A DNA stretch of 64,000 nucleotides from the NCBI GenBank assembly GCA_964455935.1, contig CAYVZU010000005.1, positions 1 to 64,000 of the forward strand. The letters are read 5' to 3'. Under the pieces are notes generated by a model. The model was not told where the DNA came from, made no database searches, and worked only from the letters and a program-made list of their open reading frames with translations. Numbering within the stretch: position 1 is the stretch's first letter; the number at the start of each line of letters is the position of its first letter. The position numbers were made by a program, and so were the translations under genes. The DNA is from CAYVZU01 sp964455935. GTDB lineage: Bacteria; Fibrobacterota; CAYVZU01. Positions 25,940 through 34,712 of this stretch are shown piece after piece.

Positions 25940-27928
25940 ATGAAGCAAGAAACCGCAGCCGCAGAAATCGAAAAACTGCGCGCACAGATTCTTCGGCACG
26001 ATTATCTCTACTACATTGCGGGCCGGCCCGAGATTTCTGATTTCGACTATGATCAGCTCCTTGAGAAGCTGACCCGACTTGAACACCAATTTCCCGACCT
26101 GGTTACGCCCGATAGTCCCACCCAACGGGTCGCCTCGAACCTGACCAAGGCCTTTCGCAAGCTTCCTCACTCGGTGCCCATGCTCAGCATTTCGAACACA
26201 TACTCTCCAGAGGATCTGCGCGATTTCGACCGCCGAATTCACGAACTTCTCCCAGGAGAAGACGTGCGCTACACTGTAGAGCCAAAAATCGACGGCGTCG
26301 CCGTGGCTGTGCGCTACAACCTGGGCCTTTTGCAGATGGGGCTCACGCGCGGCGACGGCGTAACAGGCGACGAAATCACGACCAACATGAAGACCATCCG
26401 GTCCATCCCGCTTCGGGTGAACGAAACAAGTCCCTTCGAAGCTCGAGGGGAAGTCTATATGGATCGCAAGACCTTCGCCAAAATCAACGAAAGCTTGCCC
26501 GAGGACGCCAAACTCCAGAATCCCCGCAATGCCACGGCCGGCACGCTCAAACAGCAGGATTCCAGGATTGTGGCGGCGCGAAAATTGCGCTTTGCCGCCT
26601 ATAGCGTACTGGCGCCGGGCTGGACAGGCTCGCATGCGGGCAACCTGGCACAGGTCCATAGGCTGGGTCTTCCCATAGTGCCGCACATTCATACGTTCGG
26701 CTCGATTGATGAAGTCATCGAGCATTGCCGCGCGTGGGAAAGCAAGCGCGCCCAGCTCGAATTCGACATTGACGGCATGGTGATCAAGGTCGATTCGCTC
26801 GATCAGCAGGCCAGGCTGGGAACAACCGCAAAGAGCCCGCGCTGGGTGGTCGCATTCAAATACGCACCCAAATCGGCCTTGACCCAATTGTTGGCCGTGG
26901 AGCCCAGCGTGGGCCGTACCGGAGTCGTGACTCCGGTTGCCAGGCTGCAGCCGGTTCTGCTGTCGGGAACCACCGTATCCAACGCAGGTCTATACAATTA
27001 TGACGAAGTTCATCGGCTGGATCTTCACATTCCGGATTTCGTTTGGGTCGAGAAAGGCGGGGAGATCATTCCCAAGATCACCGGGGTCGAAGCGGCACGA
27101 CGGCCGAAACACGCCAAATCCGTTCCCACGCCCACGCATTGCCCGGTATGCGGAGATACGCTGGTCCACGGCACCGAAGAGGTCGCTTTGCGTTGCGAGA
27201 ATCTCTCCTGCCCTGCCCAGGTCGAACGGTCGATCGAGCACTTCGTGGGCCGCTCGTCGCTCAACATCATGCATATAGGGACGGCTCTTGTCGAGAACCT
27301 GCTTAAAGCGGGCCTGGTCAAGGATTGGGCCGATCTGTTCTTTCTGACGCAGGATCAATTGATCAATCTGGCCCGCATGGGCGAGAAATCGTCCGGGAAT
27401 GTGCTGCGGGAAATTGAGAAAAGCCGTGCGGCGCCGCTGGACAAACTGATCCACGCCATTGGGATTCGCCATGTGGGGGCGGGCACCGCGCACGCACTGG
27501 CCGGCAATGTGGGAAACCTGTGGGAGCTTCGGGACAAATCGGTCGAGGAACTGCAGGCCATCCCGGACATCGGACCCGTGGCGGCCCAGAGCATCTTCGA
27601 TTGGTTCCACAACCCCGCAAACATCGCCAAGCTCGAAAAGCTGGAAAAGGGCGGAGTCCAATTCGACAATCGCCAGGGTCTTCCCCGCCCCGGATCCCGC
27701 TCCCCCATATCCGGAAAATCGATTGTCGTTACCGGTACGTTGGAGAAGTTCTCGCGCACGGAGATCGAAGACTTCCTCCGCCGGCATGGAGCCAAGGCCG
27801 CTTCAAGCGTAAGCCGAAATACCGATTATGTCCTGGCCGGCGCGGAACCGGGATCCAAACTTGACAAAGCGCGCAAACTTGGGGTTCCGATCCTGAGTGA
27901 AGAGGAATTCTTGCGGCTTTTCGAATAG
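25940..27928 (+). CDS. ligA: NAD-dependent DNA ligase
   Basis: Seals nicks in replication and repair using NAD. At 662 residues it is complete: an Ia domain that binds the nicotinamide end (DYLYYIAGRPEISDFDYDQL), the adenylation site EPKIDG with K116, an OB fold, a four-cysteine zinc finger (CPVCGDTL ... CENLSCPAQ), helix-hairpin-helix repeats (LIHAIGIRHVGAGTAHAL, QAIPDIGPVAAQ) and a C-terminal BRCT domain from about residue 590 (SGKSIVVTGTLEKFSRTEIE). It is a single-gene plus-strand unit with no ribosome site before the ATG. Confidence 0.98.
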   Translation: MKQETAAAEIEKLRAQILRHDYLYYIAGRPEISDFDYDQLLEKLTRLEHQFPDLVTPDSPTQRVASNLTKAFRKLPHSVPMLSISNTYSPEDLRDFDRRIHELLPGEDVRYTVEPKIDGVAVAVRYNLGLLQMGLTRGDGVTGDEITTNMKTIRSIPLRVNETSPFEARGEVYMDRKTFAKINESLPEDAKLQNPRNATAGTLKQQDSRIVAARKLRFAAYSVLAPGWTGSHAGNLAQVHRLGLPIVPHIHTFGSIDEVIEHCRAWESKRAQLEFDIDGMVIKVDSLDQQARLGTTAKSPRWVVAFKYAPKSALTQLLAVEPSVGRTGVVTPVARLQPVLLSGTTVSNAGLYNYDEVHRLDLHIPDFVWVEKGGEIIPKITGVEAARRPKHAKSVPTPTHCPVCGDTLVHGTEEVALRCENLSCPAQVERSIEHFVGRSSLNIMHIGTALVENLLKAGLVKDWADLFFLTQDQLINLARMGEKSSGNVLREIEKSRAAPLDKLIHAIGIRHVGAGTAHALAGNVGNLWELRDKSVEELQAIPDIGPVAAQSIFDWFHNPANIAKLEKLEKGGVQFDNRQGLPRPGSRSPISGKSIVVTGTLEKFSRTEIEDFLRRHGAKAASSVSRNTDYVLAGAEPGSKLDKARKLGVPILSEEEFLRLFE

Positions 27929-27961
27929 AGCGCAATCCGGACCACCACCGGTGCGGCATAC

Positions 27962-28005
27962 GGACAAATCTGTCCATTGCCGGACTCCTCTGGACGGATT
28001 TGTCC
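27962..28005. repeat. Strong inverted repeat downstream of ligA
   Basis: GGACAAATCTGTCC (27962-27975) and GGACGGATTTGTCC (27992-28005) pair over 14 bases with one mismatch and a 16-base loop. There is no T-run after it, so it is either a factor-dependent stop, a processing stem or a protein site for the STAS gene that begins 167 bases later. Confidence 0.6.
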
Positions 28006-28171
28006 CAAAGCAGTCCGAATTTGCCGGAAAATCCAAGGCCTGTCTTTTGCTGTTGAACTTCTCTCCGGTTCAGTTTGACGACCAAACGCCGGAATTGAAC
28101 CCGGATGGATATGGCGTTTATCTTAAGCCTATGAATGAGCCTGCCAAACGGCGAGCTGCGGAAGGAGTCGC

Positions 28172-28864
28172 ATGAGAATCTCTCTCCGGGAAGAGAACGG
28201 CTTCACTATCATCGACATCGGCGAGAATGTGAATGTCGAAAACGTGCGCGAGCTGGAAGCAGTCTTGAATGAGGCGATCAAAAGCCAAAAGCTTCACCTG
28301 GCCCTGAATCTCTCAAATGTGAATTACCTTTGCAGCCATTGCATGTCGGTGTTGATACGAGTCTGGAAACGGCTGGCGGGATCGAATGGGTCAATTCGTA
28401 TTATTTCCCCCGACCCTCTCATCCGCCAAATGCTGATCAGCACCAACATCAATAAGATCATGGGGATCTATTCTTCCGAGGCGATATTCAAACGGGAACT
28501 GGCCAGCCGGCCGGCGAAGACCACCTTCAATGTGCGCGAGCACGGAAAATTCCGCATTTTGGATATCGAAAAGCCGGTCACGGTGACCGCGGGACTGCGG
28601 GAACTGGAGGGGCAGATCGCAAGATTGATCGAGGCCGGACACAAGCAGGTCGTGCTCAATCTCTGCCAGTCCGACATCTTCTTTTCGGAATTCGCCGGCC
28701 TGATCAGCAAATATTTCTGGGAACTCGACAAGCGGAGCGGACAGTTGGCCCTGTTGGGGGTTTCGGACGCAACCCGCGAGCGCATGTCCACCCTGGGCTT
28801 GGACCGCCTTATCCCGATATGGGACAACGAATCCGATATGACCAAAGCCCTCAGCCGGGCATAA
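28172..28864 (+). CDS. Tandem STAS-domain protein (anti-sigma antagonist-like)
   Basis: A 230-residue protein of two STAS domains joined around residue 115: the first begins MRISLREENGFTIIDIGENV, the second TTFNVREHGKFRILDIEKPV. STAS proteins of the SpoIIAA/RsbV type bind anti-sigma kinases and are switched by phosphorylation of a serine after an Asp-Ser motif. Here the equivalent loops read NVNYLCSHCMSVL and SDIFFSEFAGLI, so at least the first lacks the classical D-S-x-G context. GGAAGGAG lies just before the ATG. It is one of four STAS genes in the window; no partner kinase is visible. Confidence 0.82.
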   Translation: MRISLREENGFTIIDIGENVNVENVRELEAVLNEAIKSQKLHLALNLSNVNYLCSHCMSVLIRVWKRLAGSNGSIRIISPDPLIRQMLISTNINKIMGIYSSEAIFKRELASRPAKTTFNVREHGKFRILDIEKPVTVTAGLRELEGQIARLIEAGHKQVVLNLCQSDIFFSEFAGLISKYFWELDKRSGQLALLGVSDATRERMSTLGLDRLIPIWDNESDMTKALSRA

Positions 28865-28990
28865 AAGCTCTGCCATCCAGAACGCTTCGGCAAGCAGGTG
28901 GTTCTGCTTCTGGATTCTTGCGTCCGGCAAATCTTCTTTTTCCGCAACTCCCGACTCGCTGATCACAGGTCCGACAGAGGCCCCTCCACC

Positions 28991-29023
28991 AAAACAAAAA
29001 GGGCAGGCCTTATCGACCTGCCC
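28991..29023 (-). terminator. Intrinsic terminator of the HAMP protein operon
   Basis: On the minus strand GGGCAGG and CCTGCCC (plus-strand arms 29001-29007 and 29017-29023) form a stem with a 9-base loop, followed by TTTTTGTTTT (28991-29000). It lies 26 bases after the stop codon at 29050 of the minus-strand operon, the right place and polarity for a rho-independent stop. It also closes off the end region of the convergent STAS gene. Confidence 0.85.
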
Positions 29024-29049
29024 CAACCAACACCGGTATTTCCGATTGA

Positions 29050-29610
29050 CTATTGCGCGGCGCGCAACGGAAGGCTCTTCTTGATGGCGGCGACCTTTTC
29101 ACGAGCCTTGTCGTTCATCGTGGCCTGATCCAACTCGTTGAGCTTCTTCTCAAGGTCCTTGAAGACCTCCGCAAGATAGTCCGAAAGGGAGTTGCAGTGC
29201 ACTGTGAGAGTGCGAAACTCTTCCTTCTCGCGGAAAGCGATTTTGGACCCCAGGTTTCCCGAGAGCATATTCGAAATCCAGGTCTCGATCTTGTAAATCG
29301 GCACTGCAAATTTTCGGGACGAAGCAAGCCCAATCGCAACTCCCAGAAGAATACTGACGATCTCGGCAATCACCAGGCTGGGGAGCACCGTGGCCAGGAT
29401 ACTCTGGCGCTGCAGGTCCTGGGCCAAATCATTGCTCATGAAGTAGAAGTACCCACTGCCCGATTTGTAGTAATAGACTGCCGAGAGCGTGGCCAGCGTG
29501 ATGGCCGAGGTAATGAAAACAGAGATGACGATCTTGAAAATGAAACGAAGCTGAAGATCCTTCTTAATCAGGAAGTTTTTGACCGGGCGGCGCTGGTACG
29601 TTTTGGACAT
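29050..29610 (-). CDS. HAMP-type two-helix membrane protein without an output domain
   Basis: A 186-residue protein, start ATG at 29610 (MSKTYQRRPVKNFLIKKDLQ), with AAGGAG upstream; the frame extends 15 codons further but that lies in the preceding gene. Two membrane helices (FKIVISVFITSAITLATLSA and LPSLVIAEIVSILLGVAIGL) enclose a roughly 40-residue periplasmic loop. After the second comes a HAMP-like segment (VPIYKIETWISNMLSGNLG, then FREKEEFRTLTVHCNSLSD) and a short coiled coil. There is no kinase or methyl-accepting domain, so it could be a regulatory adapter or a sensor that pairs with another protein. It is the last gene of a tight three-gene set and 2 bases from the gene before. Confidence 0.65.
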   Translation of the reverse strand: MSKTYQRRPVKNFLIKKDLQLRFIFKIVISVFITSAITLATLSAVYYYKSGSGYFYFMSNDLAQDLQRQSILATVLPSLVIAEIVSILLGVAIGLASSRKFAVPIYKIETWISNMLSGNLGSKIAFREKEEFRTLTVHCNSLSDYLAEVFKDLEKKLNELDQATMNDKAREKVAAIKKSLPLRAAQ

Positions 29611-29612
29611 AA

Positions 29613-30602
29613 TCAGAAATCTCCTTGAAAGCGGGCAATGCCCCCTAATAAACACCCGAACCAGACATCGTCAACGCCCACATAAAGCGAGCGAACCGCG
29701 TCATTGGTCAGGCCGTCTTTTTCAAAGAAACACTTTACCTGGCCGGCCGCCGGGTCTATTAGACCCGCTCCTTTAAGCGTTCCGGCCCAAATTCGGTTTC
29801 CCCGCTTGCCAAGGCACGTTACCACAGAACTGGCAAGTCCGGAACGCTCGTCAAAAACAGGACCGATCGCTCCATCGGAGCCCAGTCGGGCCAATCCAGC
29901 GGCAGTGGCGGCCCAAAGGCAACGTTCATTCTGATCCCATAAAATATCATAAACGATATTATCAGGCAACCGTTCTGTTTTTGACCAGCGGCTCCATTTG
30001 CCATTTGGGGTCACGCGAACCACTCCGCCGTAGGTTCCGGCCCATAGATCACCGGTTTCCGAGTCCATGTCCAGATTGCTGACACTTAGCGTTTCGGAAG
30101 GAAATCCGGGATCGCGAAGCTGACCAAGCGAGTCCAGTTGAATGCCCTTATCGGCGAAACGCACGCGGGCGGAATAGATGCCCCGGGCCGTTCCTACATA
30201 GATGCGCTCCCGGTCGGGCAGAACCGCGCACGCGTCCCTCAGCAGGAGATTGGCCGCACTGTCGCTGAGAATCGCGCCATTTCGAAACACGGCAATACCA
30301 TCCTCCGCCGCGATCCACAGCAGCGAATCGCCTTGAACCCGTAGCGACCATACAATTCGGCCGGGAATTCCGTCTTCTTTGGAGTATCCGCTCCAGACCC
30401 GGCGTTGATAACGCACGAGGCCCTTGGGAAGACCAAACCACAAGCCGTCCCGGGTCCCGGCAATGCACTGCACGGCCATTTCATTGATGCGCCATTCGCA
30501 GTTGCGAATATCGGGCCTTCGAAACCGGGTCCAACCTTCCGGCCGGTGATGGCACGAAAAGAAGGCGACCAGAGAAAGAACGAATGCCAGGCCAATGCGC
30601 AT
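29613..30602 (-). CDS. Beta-propeller (two-component-regulator propeller type) protein
   Basis: A 330-residue protein with an N-terminal hydrophobic signal and a cysteine at 17 (LVAFFSCHH), a poor lipobox, so export is likely but lipidation uncertain. The rest consists of about seven repeats of a WxG-type blade, each ending in a G-[LIV] turn: LWFGLPKGLVRYQ, LWIAAEDGIAVFR, IYVGTARGIYSAR, LWAGTYGGVVRV, LWAATAAGLARL, IWAGTLKGAGLI, VWFGCLLGGIARF. This is a single seven-bladed propeller like the sensory propellers of hybrid two-component systems, but without a kinase. It starts 5 bases after the gmhA stop. Ligand unknown. Confidence 0.75.
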   Translation of the reverse strand: MRIGLAFVLSLVAFFSCHHRPEGWTRFRRPDIRNCEWRINEMAVQCIAGTRDGLWFGLPKGLVRYQRRVWSGYSKEDGIPGRIVWSLRVQGDSLLWIAAEDGIAVFRNGAILSDSAANLLLRDACAVLPDRERIYVGTARGIYSARVRFADKGIQLDSLGQLRDPGFPSETLSVSNLDMDSETGDLWAGTYGGVVRVTPNGKWSRWSKTERLPDNIVYDILWDQNERCLWAATAAGLARLGSDGAIGPVFDERSGLASSVVTCLGKRGNRIWAGTLKGAGLIDPAAGQVKCFFEKDGLTNDAVRSLYVGVDDVWFGCLLGGIARFQGDF

Positions 30603-30607
30603 AGAAC

Positions 30608-31240
30608 TCACAACGCGAAAAATTCCTGTTCCACGGCCAGGCAGATGGCATGGTAGATGGGAAGATGGAACTCCTGAACCCGATAGGCTTCGTTCGCCGG
30701 AGTCTTGATTACGATCTCGCAGGTGTCCTTGAGCCTGCCGCCGGACTCGCCTGTAAGCAAAACGGTTGTCAGCCCCAGCACACGGCCCACCTGTGCCGCA
30801 TGGATGATATTGCGCGAATTGCCCGATGTGGACAGGCAAACCAGCACGTCTTTCTTCTTCCCATAGGCAAGCACCTGCTGGGCGAAGACAAAGTACGGAT
30901 TGACATCGTTGAGAAAAGCCGTGGAAAGGGCCGGGTGCGAACACAGGCAAATGGAAGCCAGAGGCATTTGCAGATTTCCGCAGATGATTTGCGCTTCGGC
31001 GGGAAACTGGCGACTGATCTGCTGACAAAGGTCCGCTGAAAGGGGACGTTTCTTGGCAAACCCTTTTACCAGTTCGCCCGTGATGTGGTCCGCGTCAGAC
31101 GCGCTTCCGCCGTTGCCGCAAGTAAGAACTTTCCCGCCCTGTTTATAACTCTCAATAATGGCCGCAACCGCTGCGCGAATGGGCGTCTCCTGCGGCTGCA
31201 GGGCCGGGTAGCGATTCAGGAGATCGAGAATAATATCCAT
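30608..31240 (-). CDS. gmhA: Phosphoheptose isomerase
   Basis: SIS-domain enzyme that converts sedoheptulose 7-phosphate to D-glycero-D-manno-heptose 7-phosphate, the first step to LPS inner-core heptose. The start is the ATG at 31240 (MDIILDLLNRYPALQ), with AAGGGA upstream; the open frame continues 43 codons further but with non-coding composition. CGNGGSASDADHITGE and a SIS-type VCLSTSGNSRNIIHAAQ are visible, as is the RVQEFHLPIYHAIC end. It is 210 residues, close to the family length. It leads a tight operon with the propeller and HAMP genes. Confidence 0.85.
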   Translation of the reverse strand: MDIILDLLNRYPALQPQETPIRAAVAAIIESYKQGGKVLTCGNGGSASDADHITGELVKGFAKKRPLSADLCQQISRQFPAEAQIICGNLQMPLASICLCSHPALSTAFLNDVNPYFVFAQQVLAYGKKKDVLVCLSTSGNSRNIIHAAQVGRVLGLTTVLLTGESGGRLKDTCEIVIKTPANEAYRVQEFHLPIYHAICLAVEQEFFAL

Positions 31241-31358
31241 AGGGTCCCTTGGACATGGGCTTGAGCCAGAGTTGACTGAAAAATATATTACCCCATCCCG
31301 TTGGGGCCAATTTCGCGGGTAACGGACAGCACCCGAATTCTCGCGCATGAGTTTTTTA

Positions 31359-31422
31359 TTGATTTCCAATTTTTGGTTGATGTTATATTGTAATCACGTT
31401 TGTTCAAAATTTAGCCGGAGGA
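31359..31422 (+). promoter_or_regulatory. Promoter-like element and ribosome site of the arginine decarboxylase gene
   Basis: TTGATT (31359-31364) and TATATT (31384-31389) are separated by 19 bases in an AT-rich stretch. GGAGGA (31417-31422) is a strong ribosome site 7 bases before the ATG at 31430. The spacing is wider than ideal, so the promoter is tentative. Confidence 0.45.
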
Positions 31423-31429
31423 ACGCGCG

Positions 31430-32053
31430 ATGGGCATACCCAGTCTGGTGTTTTTGACAAAGGGCTCCGGAAAGGACCGCAACAAGCTGTCCAGTTTTGA
31501 GATGGCATTGCGGGACGCCAAAATCGCGGCGCTTAACATCGTGCGCGTCTCCAGCATATTTCCGCCGCACGCAAAACTGATCTCTTTGAAAGAGGGTCAG
31601 CAATACATCCGGCCGGGCATGATCACCCATGTGGTGCTGAGCGAAAACTCGACCAACGAGCCTCATCGTCTTATTGCCGCATCCGTGGGCCTGGCCATTC
31701 CGCAGAATCCAAATCACTATGGCTACCTGTCCGAGCATCACTCATTTGGTGAAATTGAGAAGAAGGCCGGAGATTATGCCGAAGATATGGCGGCGGAGAT
31801 GCTTGCCTCGACACTGGGCGTACCCTTCGACCCCGACAAGAGTTGGGACGAAAAGAAAGAAGTGTTTAAAATTTCCAAGGATATCGTTAACACCCGCAAC
31901 ATCACCCAGACCGCCGTGGGCGATAAAAACGGGCTCTGGACAACCGTGGTCGCCGGCGCCGTGTTGATCGAGAAGCCCTGTCCGCTGGATATCGACCCCA
32001 ACGACCCGCTTTTCCACCGCTTCGCGGCGCGGACGTACAAGGCCAAGTGCTAG
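31430..32053 (+). CDS. Pyruvoyl-dependent arginine decarboxylase
   Basis: Converts arginine to agmatine. The proenzyme (207 residues) cuts itself at a serine pair to make a pyruvoyl group. The expected site is visible as VRVSSIFPPH, with S41-S42 equivalent to the Ser52-Ser53 cut of the Methanocaldococcus enzyme, from recall. GMITHVVLSENSTNEPHR and VGLAIPQNPNHYGYLSEHH are further family stretches. A strong ribosome site precedes the ATG. The next gene, 40 bases on, is agmatinase, so the pair makes putrescine from arginine without a pyridoxal-type decarboxylase. Confidence 0.92.
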   Translation: MGIPSLVFLTKGSGKDRNKLSSFEMALRDAKIAALNIVRVSSIFPPHAKLISLKEGQQYIRPGMITHVVLSENSTNEPHRLIAASVGLAIPQNPNHYGYLSEHHSFGEIEKKAGDYAEDMAAEMLASTLGVPFDPDKSWDEKKEVFKISKDIVNTRNITQTAVGDKNGLWTTVVAGAVLIEKPCPLDIDPNDPLFHRFAARTYKAKC

Positions 32054-32093
32054 ACTCACTTCACCGGAGTCTTCCCAGCGGTGGACCTGCCTC

Positions 32094-32963
32094 ATGAACC
32101 CCAGCCGACTTCGACCGGGCGCGCGACAGTTTCTGGCGATTGACTATTGCGTACCCGAGCTTGAACAGGCCAAACTCCTGATTCTGCCCATACCCTACGA
32201 GCGAACAACCTCTTATGGCAAGGGGGCCGGTCACGGTCCTTCGGCAATTCTCAAAGCATCCTCCTATTTGGAGCTTTACGACGAAGAGGCCGACCGGGTC
32301 CCGTCGGGGTGGCTCACGCTGCCGCCGCTGCGGTTTGAGAGACTGAGCACAGAAAGATCGATGGAGTGCATTCGCAAGGCCGCCGGTGAGGTTGTTTCGA
32401 CCGGCCGTAAACTGCTTTCCCTTGGCGGCGAGCACACGGTCACCGGGCCGTTGGTGGAGGCACACCGGACATATCCGGACTTGACGGTTCTTCAATTAGA
32501 CGCTCACGCGGATTTGCGCAATTCCTACGAGGGAAGCAAACTGTCGCACGCCTGTGTGATGCGTCGCGTGGTCGCCAGCGTCCCGGCCGTGCAGATTGGA
32601 ATTCGAAGCATGTCCGAAGACGAGGCCAAAGCATCGCTGAATCTGCCCACACGCATTTTCTTCGCTCACCAGATCGCGGCTGATCCGCATTGGATGCAGA
32701 GGGCCCTGGCTTGCCTATCGCGCAACGTTTACCTAACGGTTGACGTGGACGTATTCGATCCTTCGGTCATGCCCTCGACAGGCACCCCGGAACCGGGCGG
32801 GCTGTACTGGTACTCCGTTTTGAATTTCCTGCGGCTAGTTGCGTCAAAACGCAACTTTGTCGGAGCCGATATCGTCGAACTCGCTCCCATCAAGGGCCTC
32901 CACGGCCCGGATTTCACCACCGCAAAACTGGCCTACAAGATCATTCAACTGCTGCTCAAGTAA
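32094..32963 (+). CDS. speB: Agmatinase (ureohydrolase)
   Basis: Hydrolyses agmatine to putrescine and urea. All manganese ligands of the arginase fold can be read: H114 in GGEHTVTG, D136, H138 and D140 in LDAHADLR, and D217/D219 in TVDVDVFDPS. The TGTPEPGGLYW turn is typical of bacterial agmatinases. It follows the arginine decarboxylase in the same direction and is probably in the same transcript. No spermidine synthase gene is in the window. Confidence 0.94.
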   Translation: MNPSRLRPGARQFLAIDYCVPELEQAKLLILPIPYERTTSYGKGAGHGPSAILKASSYLELYDEEADRVPSGWLTLPPLRFERLSTERSMECIRKAAGEVVSTGRKLLSLGGEHTVTGPLVEAHRTYPDLTVLQLDAHADLRNSYEGSKLSHACVMRRVVASVPAVQIGIRSMSEDEAKASLNLPTRIFFAHQIAADPHWMQRALACLSRNVYLTVDVDVFDPSVMPSTGTPEPGGLYWYSVLNFLRLVASKRNFVGADIVELAPIKGLHGPDFTTAKLAYKIIQLLLK

Positions 32964-33215
32964 GCGGTCCTCTGAAAAGAAACGTCATAGGGGGGTCAAG
33001 GCTTGGCACCGCTCTTGCGGCCGGCCACTCCAATTTGGACCCTTTTCATCCGAAATACCGCAGTTGCCCGCGGCAAATAGCGGCAACCTCTTATCCCATC
33101 TAAACTTTCAGAAAGCCTCGCCATATCTATAGATGATATGCCTGCGTTTTCTTCAAGCCGACCTGGGACAAAATCTTATCACTCTTCATCCCGGATCAAT
33201 TGCGGCATTTAGGTT

Positions 33216-34568
33216 TCAAATTTCCGCGCCGTTGGACGCAATCACATCGCGATACCAATACGCGGAATCCTTCAGGATCCGATTCTGCGTTGGGTAATCC
33301 ATGTAAACAAGCCCAAAGCGCTGGCGGAAGCCTTCGGCCCATTCAAAATTATCGAGCAGAGTCCAGACAAAGTAGCCCAATACCGGCACGCCTTCGGCGC
33401 AGGCGCGTTTAAGACCTTTCAAATAGCGATGGAGGAAATCGATCCGCTGCGGATCATGGACTTTGCCATCGAGAGCGATCCAGTCCACGTTGGCCATTCC
33501 ATTCTCCGTGACGACGATGGGCAGGCGGTAGCGCTCGTAGAAAAATTTCGCGCCCCAGTACAGCGAGTCAGGGGTCACATTCCACCCAAGCGAGCTCCGC
33601 GGGTGCCAGGCCGGGCGACGCACGATTTCGCCGCCCGCACCGGGCATGGATTTCACAAGCGCGTCTTGATAGTTGTTGAAGCCCAAGAAATCGAGCTTCT
33701 GGGCGATTGTCTTCATGTCGCCATCGTTAATGGCCGGCATGTCGGCACCAAAAACCTTGACGCCATCCTCCGGGTACTTCCCCAGGAACATGGGATCCAT
33801 AAACCAGGAATTATTCCAGAGAGTCCTGCCCGGGATCGAGAACATGGTCTCGCGCGCCGCATCGACATCCTGTTTCGACTCGCTGATTGGTGTATAGGTG
33901 TGGCCCACGGGCGCCATGCCGATCCGGCAGAGACCCTTGCTGCCGGCCCGCAACGCCTGTACGGCTTTCCCATGAGAAAGAAGCAGATTGTGCGTAGCGC
34001 GCAGAACCTGGGCCCAGCCCAGCTTGTCGCCCGGTGCGTGTATCCCATCCTGGTGACCGAGAACCAGAGTGCACTGGGGCTCGTTGTGCGTCATCCAGTG
34101 GCTGACCCGGTCCGAATAGCGGCGAACCAGGAGCGAGGCATATTCGGCAAACCAGTCCGGGCTTTCGGGGTTTAGCCAACCGCCCCGGCAATACAGTTCG
34201 TATGGGTAATCCCAATGAAATAGCGTAACCCAGGGCTGGATGCCAGCAGCCAGAAGCGCATCGATGAGCCGGTCATAGAATTCCAAACCCTTTGAATTGG
34301 GTTTTCCCTTGCCCTCGGGAAGCACGCGCGGCCAACTGATCGACATTCGGTAGCCCTTCAGGCCGATCTGCTTCATCAGGGCAACATCCTCCTTGTACCG
34401 GTGATAATGGTCGCAGGCTTCATCACCCACCTGATTTTCGTGGATCGCATTGGCCTTGCGGACCATCATATCCCAAACCGACCAGCCTTTGCCGTCTTCG
34501 AACGCAGCGCCTTCAATCTGATACGATGCGGTTGCCGAACCCCAGGTAAAATCCTTTGGAAAAGACAT
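33216..34568 (-). CDS. Family 1 glycoside hydrolase (beta-glucosidase-like)
   Basis: Retaining glycosidase of the GH1 family, 450 residues. The start FPKDFTWGSATASYQIEG is the family signature. The acid/base is E163 in MTHNEPQC and the nucleophile E355 in VVTENGMAN. There is no signal peptide, so it acts in the cytoplasm on imported or phosphorylated disaccharides or beta-glucosides. GH1 members include 6-phospho-glucosidases; the residues that set phosphate binding cannot be judged with confidence. No transporter is next to it. Confidence 0.95.
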   Translation of the reverse strand: MSFPKDFTWGSATASYQIEGAAFEDGKGWSVWDMMVRKANAIHENQVGDEACDHYHRYKEDVALMKQIGLKGYRMSISWPRVLPEGKGKPNSKGLEFYDRLIDALLAAGIQPWVTLFHWDYPYELYCRGGWLNPESPDWFAEYASLLVRRYSDRVSHWMTHNEPQCTLVLGHQDGIHAPGDKLGWAQVLRATHNLLLSHGKAVQALRAGSKGLCRIGMAPVGHTYTPISESKQDVDAARETMFSIPGRTLWNNSWFMDPMFLGKYPEDGVKVFGADMPAINDGDMKTIAQKLDFLGFNNYQDALVKSMPGAGGEIVRRPAWHPRSSLGWNVTPDSLYWGAKFFYERYRLPIVVTENGMANVDWIALDGKVHDPQRIDFLHRYLKGLKRACAEGVPVLGYFVWTLLDNFEWAEGFRQRFGLVYMDYPTQNRILKDSAYWYRDVIASNGAEI

Positions 34569-34588
34569 GGAAGCCTCCCTGCAAAAAG

Positions 34589-34619
34589 GTCGTGAGTTAT
34601 GAGTCGTGAGTGGTCAGGT
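34589..34619. repeat. Short dispersed repeat, third copy, with AT tract
   Basis: GGTCGTGAGTTATGAGTCGT followed by GAGTGGTCAGG is, on the minus strand, the same tract as at 4876 and 12858. About 50 bases further on lies TATAATTCATAATTCATAAT (from 34674), a simple AT repeat. Both occupy the spacer between kdsD and the GH1 gene. Confidence 0.5.
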
Positions 34620-34712
34620 CAGTGATTCGGAATGGGAACAGGCTGCGCAAGATAGCCTCAGGTTAGTTCAGATTTATAATTCATAATTCATAATTTGCAA
34701 TTCCGGTTCTCG

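Noticed and set aside
25781..26887. Minus-strand 368-codon frame across the start of ligA
   Set aside because: It is antisense to a certain ligA gene and its residues reflect the mirrored codon use; no family resemblance.
28875..28915. ATCCAGAA / TTCTGGAT inverted repeat after the first tandem STAS gene
   Set aside because: The stem is short, the loop is 25 bases and no T-run follows; too weak to call a terminator.
32964..33215. 250-base spacer between agmatinase and the GH1 gene
   Set aside because: Convergent gene ends with no strong hairpin or gene; nothing reportable was seen.
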